From Paenibacillus artemisiicola (lineage in GTDB: Bacteria; Bacillota; Bacilli; Paenibacillales; Paenibacillaceae): a stretch of DNA of 64,000 nt. Below are positions 16,935 through 28,932 of this stretch, piece after piece (position 1 is the first letter of the stretch; each line of letters opens with the position of its first letter). The notes under the pieces are model-generated. The model had not been told where the DNA came from and did not search any database. It saw nothing but the letters and a program-made list of their open reading frames with translations. Made by a program: the position numbers and the translations under genes. The stretch covers positions 1 to 64,000 of the forward strand of contig NZ_JAGGDJ010000010.1 of NCBI RefSeq assembly GCF_017652985.1, read 5' to 3'.

Positions 16935-17011
16935 TGGCGTCCCAGGAGGGATTCGAACCCCCGACAACACGCTTAGAAGGCGTGTGCTCTATCCAACTGA
17001 GCTACTGGGAC
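16935..17011 (-). tRNA. tRNA-Arg (anticodon TCT)
   Basis: Full cloverleaf on the minus strand: acceptor stem GTCCCAG/CTGGGAC, D arm GCTC..GAGC with AGTTGGAT loop, anticodon stem ACACGC/GCGTGT enclosing CTTCTAA (anticodon TCT, reading AGA/AGG), TpsiC arm CGGGGGTTCGAATCCCTCC-type, discriminator G and encoded CCA at 16935-16937. A solitary tRNA gene with its own terminator. Confidence 0.96.
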
Positions 17012-17150
17012 ACGTAGGAAATATATCATAGCATGGGAACCATCGTTTTGCAACAGGAAAATGTTTATTCTCCGCCCGGACCGGGTTGCGGACGCGACTC
17101 TACTAAAATATCGCCCGCCGGGGTTTCAAAAAAAACGGCTTCGGCCAAAA

Positions 17151-17179
17151 TGGAAATGAGCGGCAGGGAATGTTATAAT
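17151..17179 (+). promoter_or_regulatory. Promoter of the 17237 gene
   Basis: -35 TGGAAA (17151-17156), 17-base spacer ending in TGT, and a perfect TATAAT (17174-17179): an extended -10 promoter. Transcription should begin near 17186, so in-frame starts before this cannot be used. Confidence 0.6.
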
Positions 17180-17236
17180 CGAGCTCTACCCGAACATCAG
17201 GCCGGCCGGAAGCGCGGCATACAAGGCGGTGATTCT

Positions 17237-18178
17237 ATTACGACGTCCAATTCTACCCCCGATGAAAATAGAGAGAACGTGTATTTGTTTCCGAACATGC
17301 TCGACCAATACCAAAATCAGCTGACCCGGCTGCTGGAATCGGAGCAGTACGGCGAAGCCAAGGAGCTTCTGCGGTTCCTGCTGCATTGCCAGGGCGAGGA
17401 GAAACGGCATTACGACGAGTGGAGCAACCTGCTCAACTGGCTCGACGTCGCCTTTCCCGGGTACGAAGGCAAAGGAAACGGCAATCCATCCTACATAGAA
17501 GACGAAGAAAACGAAGATACCATACGCGAGCAAGCTTTAAGCCCGAACGATTACGACGAGGATTACGTGCAGCAGGTGCTCTACGTCATGAAGCACCATC
17601 CCGTCGCGGACCAGCAGCTGCTCGCCCTCGAACGCGCGGCGTACTTGACGCATCCCGGCGTGGACGAAGAGATCTTGACCTGGCTGACGGGCACCGAGCT
17701 GCATCCGGAGCTGCAATTCAAGGCACTGCAATGCTTGAAGAAGCGCGGCGTGACCGGCACCGTCGGCTTGGAGCGGATGGGCGAATTCGCGGAGCTGGAG
17801 ATCGAAGAGACGCCGCTTTCCTTGGACGAGTTTCCTCCGGTGGCGGTCCGGGTCGCCGAGCGCGTGGAGTCCGTGACCGAAGTCGTCGAAGCGTCGATGC
17901 CCCATTTCGCCCGCGAGCTGTGGAAGGAATGCCTGCAGTGCATCTACGGCACCACGGCGTACGAAAGGCTGCGCGGCGACGACGACGAGACGGTCGACTG
18001 TTTTGCCGCGGCGCTGCATCAGGTACTGGAATTGTCGCTCTACGGACGGGCCGACGACGACGACATCCGGGAAACCTACGGCATCACGGACGCGCTTCGC
18101 TTTCGTTACGAGCAGGCGTGCCGGACCCTTCGCCAGACGGTCCAGCTGCGGCTGGAGGAAGGCGGGGACAAGTCTTGA
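17237..18178 (+). CDS. Acidic helical protein of unknown function, probable ATT start
   Basis: About 313 residues, soluble and acidic, mostly helical with a repeat-like pattern (QLTRLLESEQYGEAKELLRFLL; later DQQLLALERAAYLTHPGVDEEILTWL and LQFKALQCLKKRGV) resembling TPR/HEAT-type helical repeats. A Glu/Asp-rich linker lies near residues 80-95. Start choice is unusual: the promoter excludes earlier starts, and the near-consensus site AAGGCGGTGA (17223-17232) is correctly spaced only for ATT 17237. The next in-frame starts are GTG 17279 (weak site) and ATG 17297 (none), both of which would trim the segment ENVYLFP. I do not recognise the function. It lies just upstream of tig. Confidence 0.65.
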   Translation: MTTSNSTPDENRENVYLFPNMLDQYQNQLTRLLESEQYGEAKELLRFLLHCQGEEKRHYDEWSNLLNWLDVAFPGYEGKGNGNPSYIEDEENEDTIREQALSPNDYDEDYVQQVLYVMKHHPVADQQLLALERAAYLTHPGVDEEILTWLTGTELHPELQFKALQCLKKRGVTGTVGLERMGEFAELEIEETPLSLDEFPPVAVRVAERVESVTEVVEASMPHFARELWKECLQCIYGTTAYERLRGDDDETVDCFAAALHQVLELSLYGRADDDDIRETYGITDALRFRYEQACRTLRQTVQLRLEEGGDKS

Positions 18179-18203
18179 AATCCCGCTTGATGTAGAGTAT
18201 AAT
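18175..18203 (+). promoter_or_regulatory. Strong sigma-A promoter of tig
   Basis: -35 TTGAAA (18175-18180), 17-base spacer and perfect -10 TATAAT (18198-18203). The -35 box overlaps the stop codon of the preceding gene. Confidence 0.8.
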
Positions 18204-18269
18204 AGAATGGTTTATTACGGGTAAGATCTGACGCAGAAGCGTTATTTAATTTGGAGGGGAAAGCATAAC

Positions 18270-19571
18270 ATGACAGCAACTTGGGAAAAGATAGACAAGA
18301 ATCTCGTCTCGATCAACGTCGAGGTCGAGGCGGGGCAAGTTAACGAAGCGATCGACAAAGCATTCAAAAAGGTCGTTCAAAAAGTGAACGTTCCCGGCTT
18401 CCGCAAAGGCAAAGTGCCGCGCGGCATTTTCGAAGCGCGTTTCGGCATCGAGAGCCTGTACCAAGACGCGATCGACATCCTGCTTCCGGATTCCTACTCG
18501 GCGGCCGTGAAAGAGACGGGCATCTTCCCTGTCGACCGTCCGGAAATCGACGTGCAGCAGTTCGCCAAAGGCGAAACGTTCAAGTACACCGCCAAAGTAA
18601 CCGTCAAGCCCGAAGTCGAGCTCGGCGAATACAAAGGCCTGGAAGTGCCTGCGGCCGAAGCGGAAGTCACGGACGAAGAAGTCGCGGCGGAGCTTAACCG
18701 CCTGCAGCAGCGCCATGCCGAGCTGACCGTCCTCGAAGAGGGCGCGGCCGAGAACGGCGACATCGCGGTCATCGATTTCGACGGCTACGTGGACGGCGAA
18801 GCGTTCGAAGGCGGCAAGAGCGAGCGCCACTCCCTGGAGCTGGGCTCCGGTTCGTTCATCCCGGGCTTCGAAGAGCAGGTCGTCGGCATGCAGACGGGCG
18901 ACTTCAAGGACATCGAAGTCACGTTCCCGGAGACTTACCACGCCGAGAACCTCGCGGGCAAGCTTGCGGTCTTCAAAGTGAAAGTGCACGAGATCAAGCG
19001 CAAAAACCTGCCGGCCCTGGACGACGAGTTCGCGAAGGACGTCAGCGAGTTCGATACGCTTGACGAGTACAAGGCCGACCTGAAGACGAAGCTGGCCGAG
19101 CGCAAAACGAAAGAAAACGAATCCGCGCGCGAAGCGGCCGTCGTGGACAAAGCGGCAGCCGGTGCAACCGTCGAAATTCCGGAAGCGATGATCGAATCCG
19201 AGACGACGTTCATGCTGCGCGACTTCGAGAACCGCCTGCGCATGCAGGGCATGAACCTGGAGCTGTACTACCAGTTCTCCGGCCAAGACGAAGCGGCTCT
19301 TCGCGGCCAAATGCGCGGCGACGCCGAGAAGCGCGTCCTGAACAACCTGGTGCTGGAGCAAATCGCGAAGAACGAAGGCATCGCGGCGAACGACGAGGAT
19401 CTGAACGAAGAGCTCGAGAACCTGTCGAAGCAGTACAACCGCCCGGCAGCCGAGCTGCGCGAGATCTTCGAAGCCAACGGCAACCTCGACAACATCAAGG
19501 AAGACCTCGTGCTTCGCAAAACGATCAAGTTCCTGCTGGACAACAGCAAGACGGAAACGGTCGTTGCCTAA
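18270..19571 (+). CDS. tig: Trigger factor, ribosome-associated chaperone
   Basis: 433 residues, normal length. The N-terminal ribosome-binding domain carries the loop GFRKGKVPRG (about residues 43-52) that docks at the tunnel exit. A FKBP-type prolyl isomerase domain follows (about 160-245; GDIAVIDFDGYVDGEAF, LELGSGSFIPGFEEQ), then the long helical arm domain. It shields nascent chains and speeds proline isomerisation. GGAGGGG lies about nine bases before the ATG. It opens the protein-quality block with clpP and clpX but ends in its own terminator. Confidence 0.97.
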   Translation: MTATWEKIDKNLVSINVEVEAGQVNEAIDKAFKKVVQKVNVPGFRKGKVPRGIFEARFGIESLYQDAIDILLPDSYSAAVKETGIFPVDRPEIDVQQFAKGETFKYTAKVTVKPEVELGEYKGLEVPAAEAEVTDEEVAAELNRLQQRHAELTVLEEGAAENGDIAVIDFDGYVDGEAFEGGKSERHSLELGSGSFIPGFEEQVVGMQTGDFKDIEVTFPETYHAENLAGKLAVFKVKVHEIKRKNLPALDDEFAKDVSEFDTLDEYKADLKTKLAERKTKENESAREAAVVDKAAAGATVEIPEAMIESETTFMLRDFENRLRMQGMNLELYYQFSGQDEAALRGQMRGDAEKRVLNNLVLEQIAKNEGIAANDEDLNEELENLSKQYNRPAAELREIFEANGNLDNIKEDLVLRKTIKFLLDNSKTETVVA

Positions 19572-19603
19572 TCGGCATTACAACTGAACCTCAATATCAG
19601 GAT

Positions 19604-19630
19604 AAGGCACGTTCATACGTGCCTTATTTT
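19604..19630 (+). terminator. Terminator after tig
   Basis: AAGGCACG-TTCATA-CGTGCCTT stem-loop followed by ATTTTA. Confidence 0.78.
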
Positions 19631-19715
19631 ATCCTCAGCGCGGCTTTTCGGCGCGCGCGGGAACAGTCACGTACATATGTATTTGCCCGTATCGTATAAT
19701 GTAGTATTCAGAAAA

Positions 19716-19744
19716 ATGACATTGCATTCGGAACATGTTAGAAT
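19716..19744 (+). promoter_or_regulatory. Promoter of clpP
   Basis: -35 ATGACA (19716-19721), 17-base spacer and -10 TAGAAT (19739-19744), 42 bases before the start. No CtsR-type direct heptamer repeat (GGTCAAA) is visible nearby. A second TATAAT at 19695-19700 has no good -35. Confidence 0.6.
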
Positions 19745-19786
19745 AAGAAGTGCTTTACAAGTCGATAACGAAAGAAGGTTGGTCGC

Positions 19787-20368
19787 ATGAATCTGGTACC
19801 TATGGTCGTTGAGCAAACGAATCGGGGAGAGCGTTCTTACGATATTTACTCCCGTCTTTTGAAGGATCGGATAATTTTTCTGGGTAGTGCGATCGACGAC
19901 GACGTAGCCAATGCCGTCATCGCGCAGCTGCTGTTCCTCGCGGCTGACGATCCGGAGAAGGACATTCATCTGTACATTAACTCACCGGGCGGTTCCGTAA
20001 CTGCGGGAATGGGTATTTACGATACGATGCAGTTTATTAAGCCGGATGTGTCGACGATTTGCGTCGGGCTCGCCGCCAGCATGGGCTCGCTCCTGCTCAC
20101 GGCCGGCGCCAAAGGCAAGCGGTTCGCGCTGCCGAACAGCGAAGTCATGATTCATCAGCCGCTTGGCGGGGTGCGCGGTCAAGCTTCCGATATCGCCATC
20201 CACGCGGACTGGATCTTGAAGACGAAGAAGAAGCTGAACCAGATCTTGGCGGACCGTACGGGCCAGCCGTACGAACGTATCGACCGCGATACGGATCGCG
20301 ACAATTTCATGAGCGCCGAAGATGCCTTGCAATACGGCCTGATCGATAAAGTCGTTACGTCCCTGTAA
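19787..20368 (+). CDS. clpP: ATP-dependent Clp protease proteolytic subunit
   Basis: 193 residues. The serine peptidase forms a two-ring 14-mer chamber fed by ClpX or ClpC. The catalytic triad is visible: Ser in [11 protein letters not shown] (about residue 98), His in [10 protein letters not shown] (about 123) and Asp in DRDTDRDNF (about 172). The N-terminal [24 protein letters not shown] is typical. AAGAAGGTT precedes the ATG. It is followed 41 bases later by clpX, an arrangement that B. subtilis has lost but many other bacteria keep. Confidence 0.97.
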   Translation: MNLVPMVVEQTNRGERSYDIYSRLLKDRIIFLGSAIDDDVANAVIAQLLFLAADDPEKDIHLYINSPGGSVTAGMGIYDTMQFIKPDVSTICVGLAASMGSLLLTAGAKGKRFALPNSEVMIHQPLGGVRGQASDIAIHADWILKTKKKLNQILADRTGQPYERIDRDTDRDNFMSAEDALQYGLIDKVVTSL

Positions 20369-20409
20369 GCTTCTCCATACAGTCGAACCAACAAGAAGGG
20401 GTGAAATCC

Positions 20410-21666
<1,257 letters not shown>

Positions 21667-21690
21667 TCCACTAAATAACACTTCAAACGT

Positions 21691-21737
21691 TTCCACCTCT
21701 GCCTGCCGCTGTTTTTGCGCGGTTTGCAGGGGTGGAA
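21691..21737 (+). other. Long hairpin between clpX and ispG
   Basis: Arms TTCCACC plus CTGC and GCAG plus GGTGGAA enclose a GC-rich loop. There is no T run, so this is more likely an attenuator, mRNA-processing or stability element than a full terminator. Confidence 0.4.
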
Positions 21738-21766
21738 CTTTGACGTTCATGGGAGAGGTTACCACT

Positions 21767-22888
21767 ATGTATTTGCGCAAGGATACGGTTCCGGTCAAAG
21801 TCGGTCCGCTGACGATCGGCGGCAGCGACGAGGTCATCATCCAGAGCATGTGCACGACGAAGACGGCGGACGTCGAAGCGACCGTCGCCGAGATTTTGCG
21901 TCTTGAGGAAGCCGGCTGCCAAATCGTCCGCGTTACCGTCAACAACAAGGAAGCGGCCGAAGCGATCAAGGAAATCAAGAAACGGATTCATATCCCGCTC
22001 GTCGCGGACATTCATTTCGATTACCGGCTGGCGCTGGCCGCCATCGAGAACGGCGTCGACAAGGTGCGGATCAACCCGGGCAATATCGGCCGCCGCGAGA
22101 AAGTCGAAGCGGTCGTCAAGGCGTGCAAGGAAAGGAACATTCCGATCCGGATCGGCGTCAACGCCGGCTCGCTGGAGAATCACCTGCTCGAGAAGTACGG
22201 CTACCCGACGCCCGAAGCGATGGTCGAGAGCGCGCTCTTCCATATCGGCATCCTGGAGGAGCTGGATTTCCACGACATCATCGTCTCGCTGAAAGCGTCC
22301 GACGTGCCGATGGCCATCGCGGCTTACCGCATGGCGGCCGAACAAATCCGTTATCCGCTGCATCTGGGGATTACGGAAGCGGGGACGCTGCATTCCGGCA
22401 CGATCAAGAGCTCCGCGGGCATCGGCGCGCTGCTTGCCATGGGGATCGGCAATACGGTGCGCATCAGCCTGAGCGCCGACCCGGTCGAGGAAGTGAAGGT
22501 TGCGCGCGAACTGCTGAAGACGTTCGGTCTGATCACGAACGCCGCGACGCTCGTGTCCTGCCCGACCTGCGGGCGCCTCGACATCGACCTCTTCTCGATC
22601 GCCAACGAAGTCGAGGACTACATCAGCAAGATTAAAGTGCCGATCAAAGTATCGGTGCTGGGCTGCGCGGTTAACGGTCCGGGCGAAGCGCGCGAAGCCG
22701 ACATCGGCATCGCGGGCGCGCGCGGCGAAGGCATGCTCTTCCGGTACGGGGAAATGATCCGGAAGGTGCCGGAATCCGAGATGCTGGCCGAGCTGAAGAA
22801 GGAAATCGACGAAATCGTCCGCGTCTTCGAAGCGACGGGCGAAATCCCCGGCCGCAAGCATCATCCGGGAGCGCAAGTAGGCGTCTAA
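21767..22888 (+). CDS. ispG: 4-hydroxy-3-methylbut-2-enyl diphosphate synthase
   Basis: 373 residues. It catalyses the penultimate step of the MEP isoprenoid pathway, reducing MEcPP to HMBPP with a 4Fe-4S cluster. The N-terminal TIM barrel carries [12 protein letters not shown] and [10 protein letters not shown]. Cluster ligands are the cysteines of SCPTCGR and [10 protein letters not shown] plus a following glutamate. GGAGAGG lies eight bases before ATG 21767; the earlier ATG 21740 has no site. It sits between clpX and lonB, an insertion relative to the B. subtilis order, and ends with a strong terminator. Confidence 0.95.
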   Translation: MYLRKDTVPVKVGPLTIGGSDEVIIQSMCTTKTADVEATVAEILRLEEAGCQIVRVTVNNKEAAEAIKEIKKRIHIPLVADIHFDYRLALAAIENGVDKVRINPGNIGRREKVEAVVKACKERNIPIRIGVNAGSLENHLLEKYGYPTPEAMVESALFHIGILEELDFHDIIVSLKASDVPMAIAAYRMAAEQIRYPLHLGITEAGTLHSGTIKSSAGIGALLAMGIGNTVRISLSADPVEEVKVARELLKTFGLITNAATLVSCPTCGRLDIDLFSIANEVEDYISKIKVPIKVSVLGCAVNGPGEAREADIGIAGARGEGMLFRYGEMIRKVPESEMLAELKKEIDEIVRVFEATGEIPGRKHHPGAQVGV

Positions 22889-22922
22889 CCATCAAACTTT
22901 AGTGCAATAGCGCGATTATTCC

Positions 22923-22977
22923 ATCCGGCCGGGGGCAATACTGAACAGTATACGCCCTGTAGAGGCCGGATTTTTTT
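22923..22977 (+). terminator. Branched terminator after ispG
   Basis: Outer stem ATCCGGCC/GGCCGGAT with an inner GGGC...ACTG/CAGT...GCCC hairpin, followed by seven T. Confidence 0.82.
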
Positions 22978-23032
22978 AGGTACGGGAAGAACGGCAGAGC
23001 TGTCCTTTCTGTAACGGGAGGAGTAAACGCAT

Positions 23033-24739
23033 ATGAGTTTAAGTGTGGTTCTGATGTTCATTCAAGTGTTTTTCGCGATCGTGATCGGCTTGTATTTCTG
23101 GAACTTGCTGCGCAATCAGAAGACGAATCGGACGGCGGTCGACCGGGAGTCGCGCAAGGAGATGGATAAGCTGCGCAAGCTGCGCTCCGTGTCGCTGACG
23201 AAGCCGTTGTCGGAGAAGACGCGCCCGCAGACGATCAACGACATCGTCGGCCAACGGGACGGCCTGCGCGCGCTGAAGGCCGCGCTGTGCAGCGCCAATC
23301 CGCAGCATGTCATCATATACGGACCTCCGGGCGTCGGCAAGACGGCCGCGGCGCGCGTCGTTCTGGAGGAAGCGAAGAAGAATCCGTCCTCCCCGTTTTT
23401 GGCGGACGCCAAGTTTACCGAGATCGACGCGACGACCGCCCGATTCGACGAGCGCGGCATCGCGGATCCGTTGATCGGCTCCGTGCACGACCCGATTTAC
23501 CAAGGCGCCGGCGCGATGGGCGTGGCGGGCATTCCGCAGCCGAAGCCGGGCGCCGTGACGAAAGCGCACGGAGGCATGCTGTTTATCGATGAAATCGGCG
23601 AATTGCATCCGATCCAGATGAATAAATTGTTAAAAGTACTGGAAGACCGCAAGGTGTATTTGGAGAGCGCGTACTACAATTCGGAAGACACGAACATTCC
23701 GATGTACATTCACGATATTTTTCAGAACGGGCTGCCCGCGGATTTCCGGCTGGTCGGCGCCACGACGCGTTCGCCGCAAGAGCTGCCGCCGGCGCTTCGT
23801 TCCCGCTGCATGGAGATTTATTTCCGTCCGCTCCTGCCGGACGAAATTTCGGAAATCGCGGTCAACGCGCTCAAGAAGATCGGCCTGCCGCCGTCGCAGG
23901 AGGCGGTCGACGTCGTGACGCGCTACGCGACGAACGGCCGCGAAGCGGTCAACGTCATCCAGCTCGCCGCCGGCTTGGCGCTGTCGGAGAAGCGGGATTC
24001 GATCACGGCGGCGGACGTGGAATGGGTCGTCAACAGCAGCCAAATCCCGCCGCGTCCGGACCGGAAAGTGCCGGCTTCGCCGCAGGTCGGTTTCGTGAAC
24101 GGCCTTGCGGTGTATGGTCCTAATATGGGCACTTTGCTGGAAATCGAGGTCAGCGCGATCGCGGCGCGTCCCGGCAAAGGCGTCTATACCATCACGGGGG
24201 TCGTGGACGAGGAGGAGCTCGGAGGCGGCAGCAGCCGGACGCTCCGGCGCAAAAGCATGGCGAAGGGCTCGATCGAGAACGTGCTGACCGTGCTGCGGCG
24301 GATGGGCATGAAGCCGGAAAACTACGACCTGCATATCAACTTCCCGGGCGGCACGCCGATCGACGGACCTTCCGCGGGCATCGCGATGGCAACGGCGATC
24401 GCCTCCGCGATCAAAGGCGAGCCGATCACCAACAAGCTGGCCATGACCGGCGAGATGGGCATCCACGGCAACGTGAAGCCGGTCGGCGGCGTGCTGGCGA
24501 AGGTAGAGGCGGCTTTCCAGGCGGGCGCCGACACCGTTATCATTCCGCGGGAGAACTGGCAGGCGATTTTCGCGGATCTTCAGGGCGTCCGGGTCATCCC
24601 GGTCGACCATGTCGAAGAGGTATTCCGTCATGTGTTCGGGGCGGAATACATGGAGACGCCGGCATCGGCGCCGGTCCAATCCGCCGACGTGTTCATCGCG
24701 ACGGGGCTGCCTTATTTGCAGGCGGATTCCGTAGAGTGA
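23033..24739 (+). CDS. lonB: ATP-dependent protease LonB
   Basis: 568 residues. A single N-terminal membrane segment (about residues 4-24) is followed by an AAA+ domain with Walker [12 protein letters not shown] and Walker B MLFIDEIGEL. The C-terminal Lon-type protease has its catalytic Ser in DGPSAGIAMA and Lys in the later GVLAKVEAAFQAGAD helix region. In B. subtilis LonB is made in the forespore under sigma-F. No convincing sigma-F promoter is visible here. GGGAGGAG lies nine bases before the start. lonA follows after 87 bases. Confidence 0.93.
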   Translation: MSLSVVLMFIQVFFAIVIGLYFWNLLRNQKTNRTAVDRESRKEMDKLRKLRSVSLTKPLSEKTRPQTINDIVGQRDGLRALKAALCSANPQHVIIYGPPGVGKTAAARVVLEEAKKNPSSPFLADAKFTEIDATTARFDERGIADPLIGSVHDPIYQGAGAMGVAGIPQPKPGAVTKAHGGMLFIDEIGELHPIQMNKLLKVLEDRKVYLESAYYNSEDTNIPMYIHDIFQNGLPADFRLVGATTRSPQELPPALRSRCMEIYFRPLLPDEISEIAVNALKKIGLPPSQEAVDVVTRYATNGREAVNVIQLAAGLALSEKRDSITAADVEWVVNSSQIPPRPDRKVPASPQVGFVNGLAVYGPNMGTLLEIEVSAIAARPGKGVYTITGVVDEEELGGGSSRTLRRKSMAKGSIENVLTVLRRMGMKPENYDLHINFPGGTPIDGPSAGIAMATAIASAIKGEPITNKLAMTGEMGIHGNVKPVGGVLAKVEAAFQAGADTVIIPRENWQAIFADLQGVRVIPVDHVEEVFRHVFGAEYMETPASAPVQSADVFIATGLPYLQADSVE

Positions 24740-24826
24740 TAAAATGGAGAAAGGCTTCAAGATTGAAGCCCGAGGTTTTCGGTCACGATAGGGTGAACGC
24801 GAATCGTCAACGACGGAGGTGCTGGA

Positions 24827-27181
<2,355 letters not shown>

Positions 27182-27209
27182 CAAGCAAGAGAAAGCAGGT
27201 TATTCATTC

Positions 27210-27839
27210 GTGAAAATATCGAACGTGGAATTCGTCATCAGCGCTGTAAGGCCGAATCAATACCCCGACGACGCCTTGCCGGAGTTCGCTCTGGCAGGGC
27301 GCTCCAATGTCGGCAAGTCGTCGCTTATCAACCGCATGATCAACCGCAAGGGCTTGGCGCGCACGAGCTCGCAGCCGGGCAAGACCCAACAGCTGAATTA
27401 CTATCGCGTCAACGACCGCGTGTATTTGGTCGATTTTCCCGGCTACGGTTATGCCAAGGTGTCCAAGGTGCAGCGTCAGCAGTTCGGCGAGATGATCGAG
27501 ACGTACTTAAGCGAGCGGGAGCCGCTCAAGATGGTGCTGCACATCATCGATATCCGGCACGCGCCGTCGAAGGACGACGTCCTGATGTACGATTGGCTGA
27601 AGCATTACGGCATCCCGGTTTGCGTCGTCACGACGAAGGCGGACAAGATTCCGAAGAGCCAGTGGCCGAAGCACGTCAAGATCGTCAAGGAGGCGCTCGG
27701 CTTCCGTCCGACGGACCGCCACGTGCTGTTCTCGTCCGAGACGGGACTCGGCCGCGACGAGCTGTGGGCCGTCATGGAAGGGATGATCGCGGAAAGCGAG
27801 GAAGAAGCGGCAGAAACCGAAGAAGTTTCGATCGAATAG
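27210..27839 (+). CDS. ysxC: Ribosome biogenesis GTPase YsxC/EngB
   Basis: 209 residues. It assists late assembly of the 50S subunit. G motifs are G1 GRSNVGKSS (about residues 31-39), G3 DFPGYGYAK and G4 TKADK, with a T-rich switch I ([16 protein letters not shown]). The GTG start follows AGCAGG by about ten bases. It lies 28 bases after lonA, as in other bacilli. The acidic C-terminal tail ([15 protein letters not shown]) is longer than in many homologues. Confidence 0.95.
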   Translation: MKISNVEFVISAVRPNQYPDDALPEFALAGRSNVGKSSLINRMINRKGLARTSSQPGKTQQLNYYRVNDRVYLVDFPGYGYAKVSKVQRQQFGEMIETYLSEREPLKMVLHIIDIRHAPSKDDVLMYDWLKHYGIPVCVVTTKADKIPKSQWPKHVKIVKEALGFRPTDRHVLFSSETGLGRDELWAVMEGMIAESEEEAAETEEVSIE

Positions 27840-27946
27840 CGAGGATTACGCATAAAAGCGCGGACTCATTGTAAAATCTCCTTCATTTTTCTGAAATATG
27901 CGAGAATATCGCGGCTGGGCGGCAGGAATAAAAGACCTCGATCGGT

Positions 27947-27952
27947 TATAAT
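27947..27952 (+). promoter_or_regulatory. -10 box upstream of the 28008 gene
   Basis: Perfect TATAAT 55 bases before the start, without a recognisable -35 box. The preceding GCGAGAATATCGC palindrome (near 27902-27914) lies in the upstream region. Confidence 0.35.
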
Positions 27953-28007
27953 ATACCTAAGTAGTGGATTTACAAATGCGTTACTTTAAAGAATTGAGGA
28001 GATTTTT

Positions 28008-28598
28008 ATGGCTCAGCGGATAGCCACCGAGTATGTGAGTGCTTCTCTGCAATTAACGGCTGAAGAGATGGCGGGATTTGTCCGGTTTTTCGAAGACCAG
28101 CATGTCAAGCATCAAGTGCGGGTATTGGATAACGGCAATCACGAGATGGTTCTCGAGGACGACGCAGGACGAGAAGAGGTCCGCTTAACTTTCGAGCGTC
28201 AGCAAGACCGGTTTGTCAGCTTGCTTTCCTGCCGCATCATGCATCCCAAATTGACGAATGCCATGCGCAAGGCCGTAGCGGCGTTCCGTGGCGATGCGAT
28301 CGTCAACCGCATTTATCCGACCTATACGATGACCTATCACTACGTGCAAGGCAATGTTCGCAAAATTGTTGAACACAAAAACAATGAAGCGAGAGTGATT
28401 TTTGAGTTCAAGGACACGATCGGCCAGCTGGAAGCGGCGTTTCGGGTCATGGACATCGAACATGAAATCCAAGTTGTGCAAGGCGCGATCGACCAGCTGT
28501 TGGATCTGCGCAATCAATGCAGCGATCGTGCGCAAATCGCCCTTATCGACGAGCGTTTGACTTCTTATACCAGGCAGCTGTTCATGATGGAAGCGTGA
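28008..28598 (+). CDS. Conserved-type soluble protein of unknown function
   Basis: 196 residues, start ATG after GAGGAG. An alpha/beta N-terminal half has QHVKHQVRVLDNGNHEMVLEDD and the strand VRLTFERQQDRFVSLL. The centre is basic (KLTNAMRKAVAAFRGDAIVNRIYPTYTM) and the C-terminal half is a probable helical hairpin (EHEIQVVQGAIDQLLDLRNQ, then LIDERLTSYTRQLFMM). There is no membrane segment or catalytic motif. Homologues that I associate with Paenibacillaceae carry uninformative names. It has its own -10 box and terminator between ysxC and speD. Lower GC at its 5' end than its neighbours. Function unknown. Confidence 0.75.
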   Translation: MAQRIATEYVSASLQLTAEEMAGFVRFFEDQHVKHQVRVLDNGNHEMVLEDDAGREEVRLTFERQQDRFVSLLSCRIMHPKLTNAMRKAVAAFRGDAIVNRIYPTYTMTYHYVQGNVRKIVEHKNNEARVIFEFKDTIGQLEAAFRVMDIEHEIQVVQGAIDQLLDLRNQCSDRAQIALIDERLTSYTRQLFMMEA

Positions 28599-28622
28599 AC
28601 GGCGAGCCTGAAGCACACCGGA

Positions 28623-28649
28623 AAAGCCGCAGCGATTGCGGCTTTTTTT
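28623..28649 (+). terminator. Terminator of the 28008 gene
   Basis: AAGCCGCA-GCGAT-TGCGGCTT stem-loop with seven T. Confidence 0.88.
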
Positions 28650-28755
28650 GTGCTTTCGGGCGGGTTGGACGAACACAGAATCGAAGCGCGCGACATACGT
28701 TTATAATTGGAGTTCGCGCCACGTCCATCGTTCGGTTTTCGCCCAAAAAAAACTG

Positions 28756-28784
28756 TTGCATTTCTCGGCGATAGATGGTATTTT
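28756..28784 (+). promoter_or_regulatory. Promoter of speD
   Basis: -35 TTGCAT (28756-28761), 17-base spacer ending in TGG, then -10 TATTTT (28779-28784): an extended -10 promoter. The predicted start near 28791 leaves a 5' leader of about 140 bases. A TATAAT at 28702-28707 is an alternative without a -35. Confidence 0.45.
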
Positions 28785-28806
28785 TATTTTCGTTGCAATG
28801 AACTAT

Positions 28807-28917
28807 TAGGAACCAGGATTCACTCAGGACATGGTAATGTTGCGAGAGGAAAGTCCCTCGGGCAGTGAATGACGTAGGTCCTAGCGGATGAAATTACAAA
28901 ACATTTTATTCCTAGGA
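28807..28917 (+). promoter_or_regulatory. Structured 5' leader of speD (riboswitch-like candidate, class unknown)
   Basis: P1 pairs 28807-28814 with 28877-28883 (TAGGA-CC/GG-TCCTA, one bulged A). P2 pairs ATTCACT 28818-28824 with AGTGAAT 28864-28870, separated from P1 by an asymmetric internal loop. Inside are two hairpins, ACAT-GGTA-ATGT (28829-28840) and CGAG(A)GGA-AAG-TCCCTCG (28843-28860). The 3' strand of P1 (TCCTAG 28879-28884) is also complementary to CTAGGA 28912-28917, which overlaps the speD ribosome site, so the two pairings exclude each other. A further 7-bp hairpin (28926-28952) puts the start codon in its loop. I match it to no known riboswitch class. Confidence 0.5.
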
Positions 28918-28932
28918 AGGGGGAACCGAAAG

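Noticed and set aside
19667-19969. A 100-codon minus-strand frame over the clpP promoter
   Set aside because: It runs antisense through the clpP start and promoter and has no ribosome site.
22948-22980. GTATA followed 15 bases later by GGATTTTTT, like a sigma-F promoter for lonB
   Set aside because: The -10 part is the T run of the ispG terminator and lacks the central A of the sigma-F consensus.
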